64,000 nucleotides of DNA from an uncultured bacterium (GCA_947493945.1 CANLSR010000002.1:186001-250000), one strand, 5' to 3'; shown: positions 35,088 through 43,748, counted from the stretch's first letter. A program made the numbers and translations. The notes: generated by a model not told the origin, from the sequence alone.

Positions 35088-35962
35088 CAGCGCGCGCGGC
35101 GCCGGGCGGCCTCCAGGGTGTTCTGGAGCAGCATCGCGATCGTCATCGGGCCGACGCCGCCGGGCACGGGCGTGATGGCGCCGGCGACCTCGGAGACGGC
35201 CTGGAAGTCGACGTCGCCGACCAGCCGGTAGCCGCGCTCGCGCGTGGCGTCCTCGACGCGGTTGATGCCCACGTCGATCACCGTCGCGCCGGGGCGGACC
35301 ATGTCGGCGGTCACGAACTCGGCCCGGCCGATGGCCGCGATCAGGACGTCGGCCTGGCGCGTGATCTCGGCCAGGTCGCGCGTGCGGCTGTGGCAGACGG
35401 TCACGGTGGCGTCGATCCCGCGCCGGAGCAGCAGGCTCGCCATCGGCTTGCCGACGATGTTGCTGCGCCCGAGCACGACCGCGTGCGCGCCGGCCGTCTC
35501 GACGCCGCTCCGCCGGAGCATCTCGACGATGCCGGCCGGCGTGCACGGCTCCAGCGTCGGCTCGCCCAGCACCAGCCGGCCCACGTTCTCGGGGTGGAAC
35601 CCGTCTACGTCCTTGGCCGGGTCGATGGCCCGGATCACGGCCCCCTCGTCGACGGCGTCCGCCAGCGGGAGCTGGACCAGGATCCCGTCGACGGCGTCGT
35701 CGGCGTTGAGCCCGGCGATGAGCGCCAGCAGGTCGGCCTGGGACAAGTCGGCCGGGCGGGCCAGCGTCTCGGCGTCGATGCCGGCCTCGCCCGCCGCGCG
35801 CGCCTTGGCGCGGACGTAGGACTGGCTGGCGGGGTGGTCGCCCACCAGCACCACGCGGAGCGCGGGCGCCCGGCCGTGCTGGGCGCGGAAGGCCGCCGCG
35901 CCCTCGGCCACGTCGGCGCGGACGGCGGCGGCGATGGCGGTGCCGTCGATGGTCTGGGCCAT
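35087..35962 (-). CDS. folD: Bifunctional methylenetetrahydrofolate dehydrogenase/cyclohydrolase
   Basis: This enzyme interconverts 5,10-methylene-THF, methenyl-THF and 10-formyl-THF in one-carbon metabolism. It has 291 residues. Motifs are [17 protein letters not shown] with the catalytic Lys, [10 protein letters not shown] (about 96-105), [14 protein letters not shown] and [17 protein letters not shown], plus the C-terminal [16 protein letters not shown]. The ATG at 35962 gives the standard start; the open frame continues upstream only as shadow. It faces pntA across a 253-nt divergent gap. Confidence 0.97.
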   Translation of the reverse strand: MAQTIDGTAIAAAVRADVAEGAAAFRAQHGRAPALRVVLVGDHPASQSYVRAKARAAGEAGIDAETLARPADLSQADLLALIAGLNADDAVDGILVQLPLADAVDEGAVIRAIDPAKDVDGFHPENVGRLVLGEPTLEPCTPAGIVEMLRRSGVETAGAHAVVLGRSNIVGKPMASLLLRRGIDATVTVCHSRTRDLAEITRQADVLIAAIGRAEFVTADMVRPGATVIDVGINRVEDATRERGYRLVGDVDFQAVSEVAGAITPVPGGVGPMTIAMLLQNTLEAARRRAR

Positions 35963-36064
35963 GGGTTGGGGGGAGGCTCTGGACCGCGAATCTAGCCGGC
36001 CGGACGCGGCCGACGGGATGAGACGCAGAGAAAACCCCGCGCCGGTGCGGGGCCGGGCCCTCGG

Positions 36065-36109
36065 CGCGCCCGGCTGGCGGCGCGCCCGGCTGGCGGCGCG
36101 CGCCGCCAG
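36065..36109. repeat. 16-bp direct repeat and 20-bp palindrome in the folD-pntA gap
   Basis: The 16-mer CGCGCCCGGCTGGCGG is exactly duplicated (36065-36080, 36081-36096). The second copy leads into the perfect 20-bp palindrome CTGGCGGCGCGCGCCGCCAG (36090-36109). It lies between divergent promoters and shares the GCTGGCGG core with the window-wide repeat family. Confidence 0.65.
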
Positions 36110-36215
36110 TGGCGCCGTTTGGCCGCGGGCCTGTCGCGTCGTTCTGGCGGCCCAACTCCTTTGCCGTTGCACAACTAGGTGCGGCGGGCGTAGCGTGCGG
36201 TCCCATCCTTCCCAC

Positions 36216-37361
36216 GTGCCCGTGCCCGTGACCGTCGGCGTCCCCCGAGAAGTCGCGCCCGGCGAGGGCCGCGTGGCGCTGGCGCCCGACGCCGTCGCGC
36301 GCCTCGGGCGGACCGGCGCCGAGGTCGTCGTCGAACGCGGGGCGGGGGAGAGGGCGTTTTTTTCCGATACGGAGTTCGAGGCCGCCGGCGCGCGCTTGGG
36401 AACCCGCGCCGAGGCGCTGGGCGCCGACGTGATCGCGACCGTCCAGGGCGTGCCCGCCGCCGAGCTGGCGGCGCTCCGGCCCGGCGCCGTCGTCGTCGGC
36501 TTTCTGCGTCCGTTGGACGACGCCGAGCGCGTCCGCCAACTGGCCGAGGCCGGCGTGACGGCCATCGCCATGGAGCTGGTGCCGCGCACGACGCGCGCCC
36601 AGAAGATGGACGCGCTCTCGGCCATGAGCACCGTCGCCGGCTACCGCGCCGCGCTGGTGGCCGCCCAGCGCCTCCCGAAGTTTTTCCCGCTCTTGACGAC
36701 CGCCGCCGGGACCGTCCGCCCGGCGGCCGTCCTGGTGCTGGGCGCGGGCGTGGCCGGGCTCCAGGCGCTCGCCACGGCGCGGCGGCTGGGCGCGGTGACG
36801 TCGGCCTACGACGTGCGCCCGGCGGCGCGCGAGCAGGTCGAGTCCGTCGGCGCCACCTTTGTCGAGCTGGACCTGGAGGCCGGCGACGCCGAAGACGCCG
36901 GCGGCTACGCCCGCGCCCTCGCCGCCGACGCGCAGCGCCAGCAGGTCGAGGCGCTGGCGGCGCTCGTGCCCGGCTTCGACGTCGTCGTCTGCGCCGCGCT
37001 CGTCCCTGGGAAGTCCGCGCCTCTGCTGCTGTCCCAGGGCGCCGTCGAGGCGATGCGGCCGGGCTCGGTGGTCGTGGACCTGGCCGCGGCCGGCGGCGGC
37101 AACTGCGCGCTCACCGAGCCCGGCGGCGAGACCGCCCACGCCGGCGTCACCGTTCTGGGGCCGCTCGACCTGGCGGCCGGGATGCCGCGCCACGCCAGCG
37201 AGATGTACGGCCGGACGGTCGCCGCCTTGATCGGCGAGTTCGTCGCCGAGGGCGAGTGGGCGCCCGACTTCGAGGACGAGATCCTGGACGGCGCCGTCGT
37301 CACGCACGGCGGCGCGGTCGTCCACCCGCGCGTGCTCGCGCTCAGCCCCGTCCAGCCATGA
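36216..37361 (+). CDS. pntA: NAD(P) transhydrogenase alpha subunit, part 1 (NAD-binding domain dI)
   Basis: This NAD(H)-binding soluble domain of the proton-translocating transhydrogenase has 381 residues from GTG 36216 ([20 protein letters not shown]). Motifs are [31 protein letters not shown] (residues about 128-147), the GAGVAGLQA dinucleotide fold and [10 protein letters not shown]. Three in-frame GTGs (36216, 36222, 36228) compete; I prefer the first. TAGCGTG at 36191-36197 may be the -7 box. The stop overlaps the next start (ATGA). The alpha subunit is split into two proteins, as in Rhodospirillum. Confidence 0.93.
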   Translation: MPVPVTVGVPREVAPGEGRVALAPDAVARLGRTGAEVVVERGAGERAFFSDTEFEAAGARLGTRAEALGADVIATVQGVPAAELAALRPGAVVVGFLRPLDDAERVRQLAEAGVTAIAMELVPRTTRAQKMDALSAMSTVAGYRAALVAAQRLPKFFPLLTTAAGTVRPAAVLVLGAGVAGLQALATARRLGAVTSAYDVRPAAREQVESVGATFVELDLEAGDAEDAGGYARALAADAQRQQVEALAALVPGFDVVVCAALVPGKSAPLLLSQGAVEAMRPGSVVVDLAAAGGGNCALTEPGGETAHAGVTVLGPLDLAAGMPRHASEMYGRTVAALIGEFVAEGEWAPDFEDEILDGAVVTHGGAVVHPRVLALSPVQP

Positions 37362-37654
37362 GCCTAGCCTTCGTCGTCGTGTTCGTGCTCGCCTCCTTCC
37401 TGGGCGCCGAGATCATCTCCAAGGTGCCGGCCACGCTGCACACGCCTCTTATGTCGGGGTCGAACGCCATCAGCGGCATCACCATCGTCGGCGCGCTCGT
37501 GATCGCGGGCGCGGCCGAGGCGCCGTGGGCTCGGTGGCTCGGGCTGGCGGCCGTCGTGCTCGCGACCGTCAACGTGGTCGGCGGCTTCCTGGTGACCGAC
37601 CGGATGTTGGAGATGTTCAAGCCGAGAGATCGAGTCAAGAGTGACAACCCCTGA
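37358..37654 (+). CDS. NAD(P) transhydrogenase alpha subunit, part 2 (membrane segment)
   Basis: This 98-residue membrane part of the alpha subunit has three or four helices. Conserved segments are SFLGAEIISKVPATLHTPLMSGSNAISG (the proton-channel helix, split by position about 15-42), AVVLATVNVVGGFLVTDRMLEMF and a short basic tail. It contacts pntB in the membrane to couple hydride transfer to proton flow. It overlaps part 1 by 4 nt. Unusually, pntB does not follow directly: a 363-nt repeat-filled gap intervenes. Confidence 0.95.
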   Translation: MSLAFVVVFVLASFLGAEIISKVPATLHTPLMSGSNAISGITIVGALVIAGAAEAPWARWLGLAAVVLATVNVVGGFLVTDRMLEMFKPRDRVKSDNP

Positions 37655-38017
37655 CCACCACCGTACGGGCGTATTGCAACGCTTGATGTGAGATAGATGA
37701 GACAGAAAAGACATTTCGTCCATACGCCAGCTTCCCTCTCCGTCGTCCCCGCGAACGGGGGATCCAGGGTGACGGGAACGCTTCCCACGACGACCGCCAG
37801 CGCGGCGGACGTACGCTCCGGGCCGTGTCCGCTCCCCGTTGGCGACTCTGCCGGTCATTCGCCTCCGCGCTTGCCATTCTGGATTCCCGCGTGCGCGGGA
37901 ACGACGGAATGGGTAGCGCGGGCGCAAAATTGGGTTGTTTGAGCATTTTCATGACAACCCATACCGAACGTTGCAATATGCCCCTACCGAACTGCCTACC
38001 TGACTGAGCTTCGATTT
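37655..38017. repeat. REP-like repeat island inside the pnt operon
   Basis: No gene is supported in this 363-nt gap. Outer arms 37661-37681 and 37969-37989 are inverted copies (18 of 21 match, around GTATTGCAACG). Inner arms 37741-37767 and 37879-37906 are inverted copies of a CGTCGTYCCCGCG..GGGATCCAG-type REP; the right one contains ATTCCC-N8-GGGAAC, resembling Neisseria dRS3. Between them lies ACGACCGCCAGCG (37790-37802). TGACAACCC occurs at 37642-37650 and 37952-37960 as a direct repeat, possibly a target duplication. The island likely weakens pntB coupling to pntA. Confidence 0.8.
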
Positions 38018-39424
38018 ATGCTCCAAACCGTCGTCACGCTCGCCTACCTCGTCGCCGCGTCCCTGTTCATCCTGGGCCTCAAGCGGCTGGCGTCGCCGCG
38101 GACGGCGCGGGCGGGCAACCGGATGGCCGCCGTCGGGATGCTGGTCGGCGTCGTGGCGGCGCTGGTGTCGGAGCGGATCCTGAACCCCGCCGAGCTGGCG
38201 GTCGGGCTGCTCGTCGGCTCGGCCATCGGCGTGCTGCTGGCGCGGCGGACGGCGCTGACCGAGATGCCCGAACTGGTGGCGGCCTTTAACGGCTTCGGCG
38301 GCGCGGCGAGCGCCCTGGTGGCCGGCGCCGAGGCCGTCCGGCTGGCCAGCCTGGGCCGACCGCTCGACGCCGTCTCGGCCGTCGTGGTCGGGCTGTCGGT
38401 CCTGATCGGCGGCGTCACGCTGACGGGCTCGTTCCTGGCGGTCGCCAAGCTGCGCGGCTCGGTCCAGTCGACCGGCTTCCGCGGCCTGCGCGTCGTCTCC
38501 GTCGCCGTCGGCCTGGCCACGCTGGCGGCGCTGGGCCTGATCGCCGCCGCGGGCTCGGCCACCGCCAGCCTGCCGGCGCTGATCGCCCTGGCGGCGCTGG
38601 CGCTGGTGCTGGGCGTGCTGCTGGTGCTCCCCATCGGCGGGGCCGATATGCCGGTCGTGGTCGCGCTCCTGAACGCCTACTCCGGGCTGGCGGCGGCGGC
38701 GACCGGGTTCGTGCTGGCCAACTACGCGCTGGTCGTCAGCGGCGCGCTCGTCGGCGCGTCCGGCCTGATTCTGACGCGGATCATGTGCGAGGCCATGAAC
38801 CGCTCGCTCGCCAGCGTGCTCCTGGGCGGCTTCGGCGCCCAAGCGGCGGGACCGACCGCCAGCGGCGACGCCGCCGACCGTCCGCCGGTGCGCTCCACCA
38901 CGCCCGACGACGTGGCGCTGATGATGGCCTACGGCGCGCGCGTCGTGATCGTGCCCGGCTACGGGCTGGCCGTGGCTCAGGCCCAGCACGAGGTGAGGGA
39001 GCTAGCCGAGATGCTCCAGCGCGAGGGCGTCGAGGTGTCCTACGCCATCCACCCGGTCGCGGGCCGGATGCCGGGCCACATGAACGTGCTCCTGGCCGAG
39101 GCCAACGTGCCCTACGACCAGCTGATCGAGATGGACGAGATCAACCCCGAGATGGGCCAGGTCGACGTCGCGCTGGTGGTCGGCGCCAACGACGTGGTCA
39201 ACCCCGGCGCGCGCGAGGACCCGGAGAGCCCGATCTACGGCATGCCCATCGTCGACGTGGACCACGCGGGCCAGGTGGTGGTGCTCAAGCGGTCGATGCG
39301 CCCCGGCTACGCCGGCATCGAGAACCCGCTCTTTTTCAAGCCCAACACCCAGATGCTCTTCGGCGACGCCAAGGAATCGATCAAGGCCATCGTGGGCGAG
39401 CTCAAATCGCTGCAGCCCGCCTAA
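38018..39424 (+). CDS. pntB: NAD(P) transhydrogenase beta subunit
   Basis: This inner-membrane subunit (468 residues) has about nine helices (residues 1-265) and the NADP(H)-binding domain dIII (about 280-468). Features are VAAFNGFGGAASALVAGAEA in the membrane part, then RVVIVPGYGLAVAQAQHEV (beta-alpha-beta NADP fold), YAIHPVAGRMPGHMNVLLAEA and VGANDVVNPGA with the conserved basic GYAGIENPLFF region near the end. Together with the split alpha subunit it makes NADPH from NADH at the expense of the proton gradient. It follows the repeat island by 29 nt of AT-richer leader. Confidence 0.97.
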   Translation: MLQTVVTLAYLVAASLFILGLKRLASPRTARAGNRMAAVGMLVGVVAALVSERILNPAELAVGLLVGSAIGVLLARRTALTEMPELVAAFNGFGGAASALVAGAEAVRLASLGRPLDAVSAVVVGLSVLIGGVTLTGSFLAVAKLRGSVQSTGFRGLRVVSVAVGLATLAALGLIAAAGSATASLPALIALAALALVLGVLLVLPIGGADMPVVVALLNAYSGLAAAATGFVLANYALVVSGALVGASGLILTRIMCEAMNRSLASVLLGGFGAQAAGPTASGDAADRPPVRSTTPDDVALMMAYGARVVIVPGYGLAVAQAQHEVRELAEMLQREGVEVSYAIHPVAGRMPGHMNVLLAEANVPYDQLIEMDEINPEMGQVDVALVVGANDVVNPGAREDPESPIYGMPIVDVDHAGQVVVLKRSMRPGYAGIENPLFFKPNTQMLFGDAKESIKAIVGELKSLQPA

Positions 39425-39519
39425 CGGCGCCAAGGCATAGGCCATTGGAAAATAAGATTTAGATTTCCTGCCGACGATCTGCCGCTACGGTATGTTGGTC
39501 AGGAGTCTCCTTACGACCC

Positions 39520-39966
39520 GTGCTCACACTTGCGGTCCTCCTCACATCCAGCCTGGCTGCGGCGCTGGCGGTCGTCCTGGTCGTCCGGCGCCACAGGGCT
39601 CGCCGACGCCGCCAGCGGCTCATGCAGCGGAGACTGGAGGCGACATACGAAAGGGCGGGGAGGAGGGGGGAGGCGTCCGCGCTCTGCTCGCCGCCTGGCC
39701 CTGCCGGCTGGGTGTCGGTGACCTGTGAGGGGTTGGTGATCGACCTCGGCTCCGGCACCGTCCACCTCGTGTCCTGGGACGGCGTCGAGCACGTGACCCC
39801 GACGGAGACCGGGGACTTTTCGATCCGGCTCGCCCGCGTTGGCGGCATCACCGTACCCAGAAGCTTGGGCCGAGCCATATGGGACCGGATCAGGGAGAAG
39901 AGTGGGGTCGGCCGGAGGCAGGGGCAGGGAAACCTCACGGAACGGGCGCGGCCGGCCCGCGTGTAG
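39520..39966 (+). CDS. Hypothetical membrane-anchored protein
   Basis: This 148-residue putative protein has an N-terminal hydrophobic helix (LTLAVLLTSSLAAALAVVLVV) followed by an Arg-rich stretch (RRHRARRRRQRLMQRR). The remainder holds short strands (GLVIDLGSGTVHLVSWDGVEH) and a basic C-terminus. I recognise no family. The GTG start is preceded by AGGAG at 39501-39505, 14 nt away, unusually Shine-Dalgarno-like for this window. It could also be a lower-quality frame; coding support is moderate only. Confidence 0.5.
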   Translation: MLTLAVLLTSSLAAALAVVLVVRRHRARRRRQRLMQRRLEATYERAGRRGEASALCSPPGPAGWVSVTCEGLVIDLGSGTVHLVSWDGVEHVTPTETGDFSIRLARVGGITVPRSLGRAIWDRIREKSGVGRRQGQGNLTERARPARV

Positions 39967-40004
39967 GAAGGCCGGTGTGTCGGAGGGCGGTCACCGGTTG
40001 CCGT

Positions 40005-40011
40005 TAGCTTG
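40005..40011 (+). promoter_or_regulatory. Putative promoter -7 box of topA
   Basis: TAGCTTG lies 36 nt before the topA ATG and is identical to the words before the permease (29173) and protease (43742) genes. Its recurrence at a similar distance supports a housekeeping promoter element of the TAnnTTTG type. Confidence 0.45.
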
Positions 40012-40046
40012 TTCGGCTCCTGCTTGTCCCCCTGGCTCCCACGTTT

Positions 40047-42704
40047 ATGAAGCGCCTCGTCGTCGTCGAGTCTCCCACCAAGGCCCGCACGATCCGCAAG
40101 TTCTTGCCGTCCGGCTACCAGGTCGAGGCCTCGATGGGCCACGTCCGCGACCTGCCGTCGTCGGCGGCCGAGATCCCGGCCAAGGTCAAAAAGGAGAAAT
40201 GGGCGCGGCTGGGCGTCAACGTCGCCGACGGCTTTACGCCGCTCTACGTTGTCCCGTCGGACAAGAAGAAGGTGGTCAAGCAGCTCAAAGACGCCCTCAA
40301 GGAGGCCGACGAGCTCTACCTCGCGACGGATGAGGACCGCGAGGGCGAGTCCATCGGCTGGCATCTTTTGGAGGTGCTCCAGCCCAAGGTGCCCGTCAAG
40401 CGGATGGTGTTCCACGAGATCACCAAGGAGGCCATCCTGAAGGCGCTCGACCAGACGCGCGAGCTCGACACCCGGCTGGTGGACGCCCAGGAGGCGCGCC
40501 GCGTGCTCGACCGGTTGGTCGGCTACTCAGTCTCGCCGGTGCTGTGGAAAAAGATCGCGCCCAAGCTGTCGGCCGGCCGCGTGCAGTCGGTCGCCGTCCG
40601 CGTGCTGGTGGAGCGCGAGTGGGAGCGGCTCGACTTTATCTCGGCCTCTTACTTCGACCTCGCCGCCACGCTCCGCCAGTCGGGCGTCGACTTCGAGGCC
40701 AAGATGTCGCACCTGGGCGACCAGCGCCTGGCGACGGGCAAGGACTTCGACGAGAAGACGGGCAAGCTGCTCGACAAGAGCGACGCGCTGGTGATGGGCG
40801 AGGATCAGGCCGCCGCGCTGGCGGGCCGGCTCAAGAAGGCGCCGTGGCGCGTCTCGGAAGTCGAGCAGAAGCAGGCCAAGCGCTCGCCGGCGGCCCCGTT
40901 CATTACGTCGACGCTGCAGCAGGAGGCCAACCGCAAGATCGGGATGAGCGCCCGGCGGACCATGCAGACGGCCCAGAAGCTCTACGAGCAGGGCCACATC
41001 ACCTACATGCGGACCGACTCGCCGACGCTGTCCCAGGAGGCCCTGATGGCCGCCCGCGGCGCCGTCGAGGCTCGGTACGGCAAGGAGTACCTGTCGCCCA
41101 AACCGCGCCAGTTCTCGGGCAAGGTCCGCAACGCTCAGGAGGCGCACGAGGCCATCCGCCCAGCCGGCACCCAGATGCGGACCAAGCAGGAGATCGGGCT
41201 CGCCGGCGACGAGGCCAAGCTGTACGACCTGATCTGGAAGCGGACCGTCGCGAGCCAGATGGCCCAAGCCCGGCTGCTCCGCACGCGCGCCACCATCCTG
41301 GCGGCCGAAGGCACCGACGACGAGTCGACGTTCCGCGCCAACGGCCAGGTCATCGAGTTCCCAGGCTTTTTCCGCGCCTACGTCGAGGGCAAGGACGATC
41401 CGTCGGCGGCGCTGGACGACCGCGACAGCCCGCTGCCTGCCCTGGCCGAGGGCGACACGCCCGACTGCAAATCCGTCGAGGCCGTCGGCCACGAGACCAA
41501 GCCGCCGGCCCGCTACACCGACGCCTCGCTGGTGCAGGCGCTGGAGAAGGCGGGCGTCGGCCGTCCGTCTACCTACGCGTCAATCATCGACACGGTCGTG
41601 CGGCGCGGCTACGTGATCCGCGACAAGAACCAGCTGGTGCCCACCTTTACGGGCATGGCGACGACCAACCTGCTCGCCAAAAACTTCGAGCGCCTGGTCG
41701 ACACCGACTTTACGGCGCGCATGGAGGAGCAGCTGGACGAGATCGCCGGCGGGACCGAGAGCCGGGTGCCCTACCTCGACGGCTTCTTCAACGGCCCTGA
41801 GGGCCTGGAAAAACGGATCGAGCAAGGCGTCGAGACCATCGACCCGCGTGAGATCTCGACCATGCGCCACGCCAAGTGGGGCGACTACGAGATCCGCGTT
41901 GGCCGCTACGGTCCCTACGTCGCCGCGCCCGACGGCTCGACCTCGTCGATCGCTCCGGAGACGGCGCCGGCCGACGTGACCGAGGCCGACATCGCGGCCT
42001 TGATCGACGCCAACGACCAGGAGCGACCCCTAGGCATCCACCCGGAGGCCGAGATGCCGGTGCTCCTCAAGTCCGGCCCCTACGGCCCGTACGTCCAGCT
42101 GGGCGACGACGAGGAGACCAAGCCCAAGCGGACGTCGCTGCCCAAGGGCACCAAGCCCGAGGACGTGGACCTGCCGCTGGCGGTCGCGCTGCTCGGGCTG
42201 CCGCGCACGCTGGGCCTGCACCCCGAGTCGGGCGAGCCGATCAAGGCCAACATCGGCCGCTACGGCCCCTACGTCCAGCACCAGCGGACCTTCGCCAGCC
42301 TCAAGCCCGCCGACGGCGACGACGTGCTGACGGTGGAGCTCGACCGCGCCCTAGAACTCATCGCCCAGAAGCGCCAGAAGGCGGCCCCGCTGCGGACGCT
42401 GGGCAACCACCCGGTCTCGGGCAAGCCCATCGACGTGTTCGAGGGCCGCTACGGGCCGTACGTCAAGCACGAGAAGACGAACGCGACCATCCCGAAGGAC
42501 CAGGACAAGGACGAGATCACGCTGGACCAGGCCGTGGCCCTAATCGACGCCAAGGCCGGCAAGCCAAAGGCCAAGAAGAAGGCGCCAGCCAAGAAGAAGC
42601 CAGCCGCTAAGAAGGCGGCTCCGAAAAAGACGGCGGCCAAGAAGGCGCCAGCTGCCAAGAAGCCTGCGGCCAAGAAAGCCGCTCCGAAAAAGAAGGCGTC
42701 CTAG
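40047..42704 (+). CDS. topA: DNA topoisomerase I
   Basis: This type IA topoisomerase relaxes negative supercoils. It has 885 residues. The Toprim domain carries E9 and the D95-E-D97-x-E99 cluster (ATDEDREGES); the active-site tyrosine is Y320 (HITYMRTDSP). From about residue 600 the C-terminus has no Cys4 zinc fingers and instead has four GRYGPYV/GPYGPYV repeats (Toprim C-terminal-repeat type), then a Lys/Ala/Pro tail (about 835-885) resembling histone H1 or Hc1, likely DNA binding. It stands alone and is followed by several hairpin elements. Confidence 0.97.
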   Translation: MKRLVVVESPTKARTIRKFLPSGYQVEASMGHVRDLPSSAAEIPAKVKKEKWARLGVNVADGFTPLYVVPSDKKKVVKQLKDALKEADELYLATDEDREGESIGWHLLEVLQPKVPVKRMVFHEITKEAILKALDQTRELDTRLVDAQEARRVLDRLVGYSVSPVLWKKIAPKLSAGRVQSVAVRVLVEREWERLDFISASYFDLAATLRQSGVDFEAKMSHLGDQRLATGKDFDEKTGKLLDKSDALVMGEDQAAALAGRLKKAPWRVSEVEQKQAKRSPAAPFITSTLQQEANRKIGMSARRTMQTAQKLYEQGHITYMRTDSPTLSQEALMAARGAVEARYGKEYLSPKPRQFSGKVRNAQEAHEAIRPAGTQMRTKQEIGLAGDEAKLYDLIWKRTVASQMAQARLLRTRATILAAEGTDDESTFRANGQVIEFPGFFRAYVEGKDDPSAALDDRDSPLPALAEGDTPDCKSVEAVGHETKPPARYTDASLVQALEKAGVGRPSTYASIIDTVVRRGYVIRDKNQLVPTFTGMATTNLLAKNFERLVDTDFTARMEEQLDEIAGGTESRVPYLDGFFNGPEGLEKRIEQGVETIDPREISTMRHAKWGDYEIRVGRYGPYVAAPDGSTSSIAPETAPADVTEADIAALIDANDQERPLGIHPEAEMPVLLKSGPYGPYVQLGDDEETKPKRTSLPKGTKPEDVDLPLAVALLGLPRTLGLHPESGEPIKANIGRYGPYVQHQRTFASLKPADGDDVLTVELDRALELIAQKRQKAAPLRTLGNHPVSGKPIDVFEGRYGPYVKHEKTNATIPKDQDKDEITLDQAVALIDAKAGKPKAKKKAPAKKKPAAKKAAPKKTAAKKAPAAKKPAAKKAAPKKKAS

Positions 42705-42713
42705 ATTCGATAA

Positions 42714-42779
42714 GTCAGTGGGGCAGTGTGTCAGTAGATCCGCCCAGATTGAGCGGCGTCGCTCTGACTCTCCACTGAC
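42714..42779 (+). terminator. Imperfect hairpin after topA
   Basis: GTCAGTGG (42714-42721) pairs perfectly with CCACTGAC (42772-42779), with an inner GTCAG/CTGAC pair (42730-42734, 42764-42768). It begins 10 nt after the topA stop and consists of loosely repeated CAGTG text. Confidence 0.45.
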
Positions 42780-42816
42780 GCACCACCACGCTCCGAGTGG
42801 TCGCGGCCTCGCCGGG

Positions 42817-42837
42817 CTGGCGGACGCGCTCCGCCAG
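42817..42837. repeat. CTGGCGGA/TCCGCCAG hairpin
   Basis: A perfect 8-bp stem with loop CGCGC. The 21-nt sequence is identical to the centre of the hairpin after purA (51033-51053) except for one A/G change, so these are two copies of one element. Confidence 0.7.
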
Positions 42838-42888
42838 TGGGGTGTGGGGGATCTCATGCTGGATCGCTGACAAGACGCATCATCACGT

Positions 42889-42962
42889 CGTAGGGGCTCG
42901 CCGGCGGCGCGCCCGGTTTTGGCCATCGCTCGTCACGGGCACGCCGCCGGCGAGCCCCTACG
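42889..42962. repeat. Large palindromic element with 21-bp perfect arms
   Basis: The arms at 42889-42909 and 42942-42962 are perfect reverse complements, beginning CGTAGGGGCTCGCC and ending GGCGAGCCCCTACG, around a 32-nt loop. The GTAGGGGC / GCCCCTAC ends are shared with the outer arms in the pnt island (37981-37988), so this is probably a REP-like dispersed element able to form a cruciform or stable RNA hairpin. Confidence 0.8.
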
Positions 42963-43179
42963 CTAGACCCTCACGGCACGACTCAGCTAGTGTGACGCAG
43001 AACTCGAGCGATCTGACATAAGAATGACTGCTGGCGATGCGCGAGGCGCTGCGGGTATCGCTTTGTAGCCCAATGGGATGCGCGCGGTCGGCGCACTTCA
43101 CGTGTTGGATGAGGTGGCGGCCCGCCTGACTTGCGCTCTGCATCTACACGCTTCGCATCAGCGTCCTAGCCATCCGCTG

Positions 43180-43208
43180 CGCTCGGCTGGCGCCGCCAGC
43201 GCCGAGCG
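43180..43208 (-). terminator. Hairpin after the FKBP gene
   Basis: CGCTCGGC-TGGCG pairs with CGCCA-GC-GCCGAGCG (13 bp with a 2-nt bulge and 1-nt loop), 4 nt beyond the FKBP stop on the minus strand. It is a likely transcript end and includes the GCTGGCG/CGCCAGC core. Confidence 0.55.
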
Positions 43209-43212
43209 CTCG

Positions 43213-43641
43213 TTACGACGCTACGTCGACCAAGCGGAGGTCGAAGGTGAGCGCCTGGCCCGCCAGCCGGTGGTTGGCGTCCAGCGTCAGCGCGTCCTCC
43301 GCCGCGTCCACGACGCGGGCCTCGATGGAGCCGCCGCCCTGGAGCCCGAGCTCCACCGTCTGGCCTAGCTGGGGCTGGACGCCGTCGGGGAGCGCCTGGC
43401 GGGGGACGGTCAGCACCAGGTCCTCGCGGCGGTCGCCGTAGGCGTCCTCGGCGGGCAGCCGGACCGTCTTGGACTCGCCGAGCTCCATGCCGTCGACGGC
43501 CGCGTCGAAGCCGGCCACCACCTGGCCGGCGCCCAGCGTGAACGCCAGCGGCTCGCGGCCTTCGGACGAGTCGAACGGGGTGCCGTCGTCGAGACGGCCG
43601 GAGTAGTGGACGGAGACGAGATCGCCGGACTTCGCGGGCAT
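43213..43641 (-). CDS. FKBP-type peptidyl-prolyl isomerase (SlyD-like)
   Basis: This 142-residue protein catalyses cis-trans isomerisation of prolyl bonds and acts as a chaperone. The FKBP half starts GDLVSVHYSGRLDDGTPFDSS (residues 6-26) and the insert-in-flap domain is AYGDRREDLVLTVPRQALPDG; the end NHRLAGQALTFDLRLVDV is typical of SlyD. It lacks the His/Cys-rich metal-binding tail of E. coli SlyD. There is no signal peptide, so it is cytoplasmic. It is convergent with topA and divergent from the protease gene. Confidence 0.93.
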   Translation of the reverse strand: MPAKSGDLVSVHYSGRLDDGTPFDSSEGREPLAFTLGAGQVVAGFDAAVDGMELGESKTVRLPAEDAYGDRREDLVLTVPRQALPDGVQPQLGQTVELGLQGGGSIEARVVDAAEDALTLDANHRLAGQALTFDLRLVDVAS

Positions 43642-43741
43642 GGGAAAGCAGGGGGTGGGGGAGGCGGCGAAAGGCCCCGGCGGCCGACGTGTTCCTCGGC
43701 CCGCTCGAATGCACGCAGATACCAACCGGCAGAGTGGCGCG

Positions 43742-43748
43742 TAGCTTG
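43742..43748 (+). promoter_or_regulatory. Putative promoter -7 box of the protease gene
   Basis: TAGCTTG lies 21 nt before the ATG at 43769, the same word and similar spacing as before the permease and topA genes. Confidence 0.42.

Larger units (their letters stand above)
42705..43212. other. 508-nt gene-free region with four structured repeats
   Basis: The gap between topA and the convergent FKBP gene holds the four inverted repeats listed separately (42714-42779, 42817-42837, 42889-42962, 43180-43208). The middle part (about 42963-43179) is comparatively AT-rich with no open frame I can support, and no tRNA-like fold was seen. Each gene could use the nearest structure as a terminator. Confidence 0.7.

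Noticed and set aside
37697..37942. Open frame with WIPACAGTTEW-like peptide
   Set aside because: This peptide is a known product of translating REP-type repeats; the frame lies wholly in the repeat island.
37642..37960. Insertion sequence with 9-bp target duplication
   Set aside because: Direct repeats TGACAACCC exist, but there are no terminal inverted repeats at the proper edges and no transposase, so only a weak non-autonomous hypothesis is kept.
42963..43179. tRNA or small gene in the topA-FKBP gap
   Set aside because: No cloverleaf or supported frame could be drawn; open frames there are short and lack coding character.
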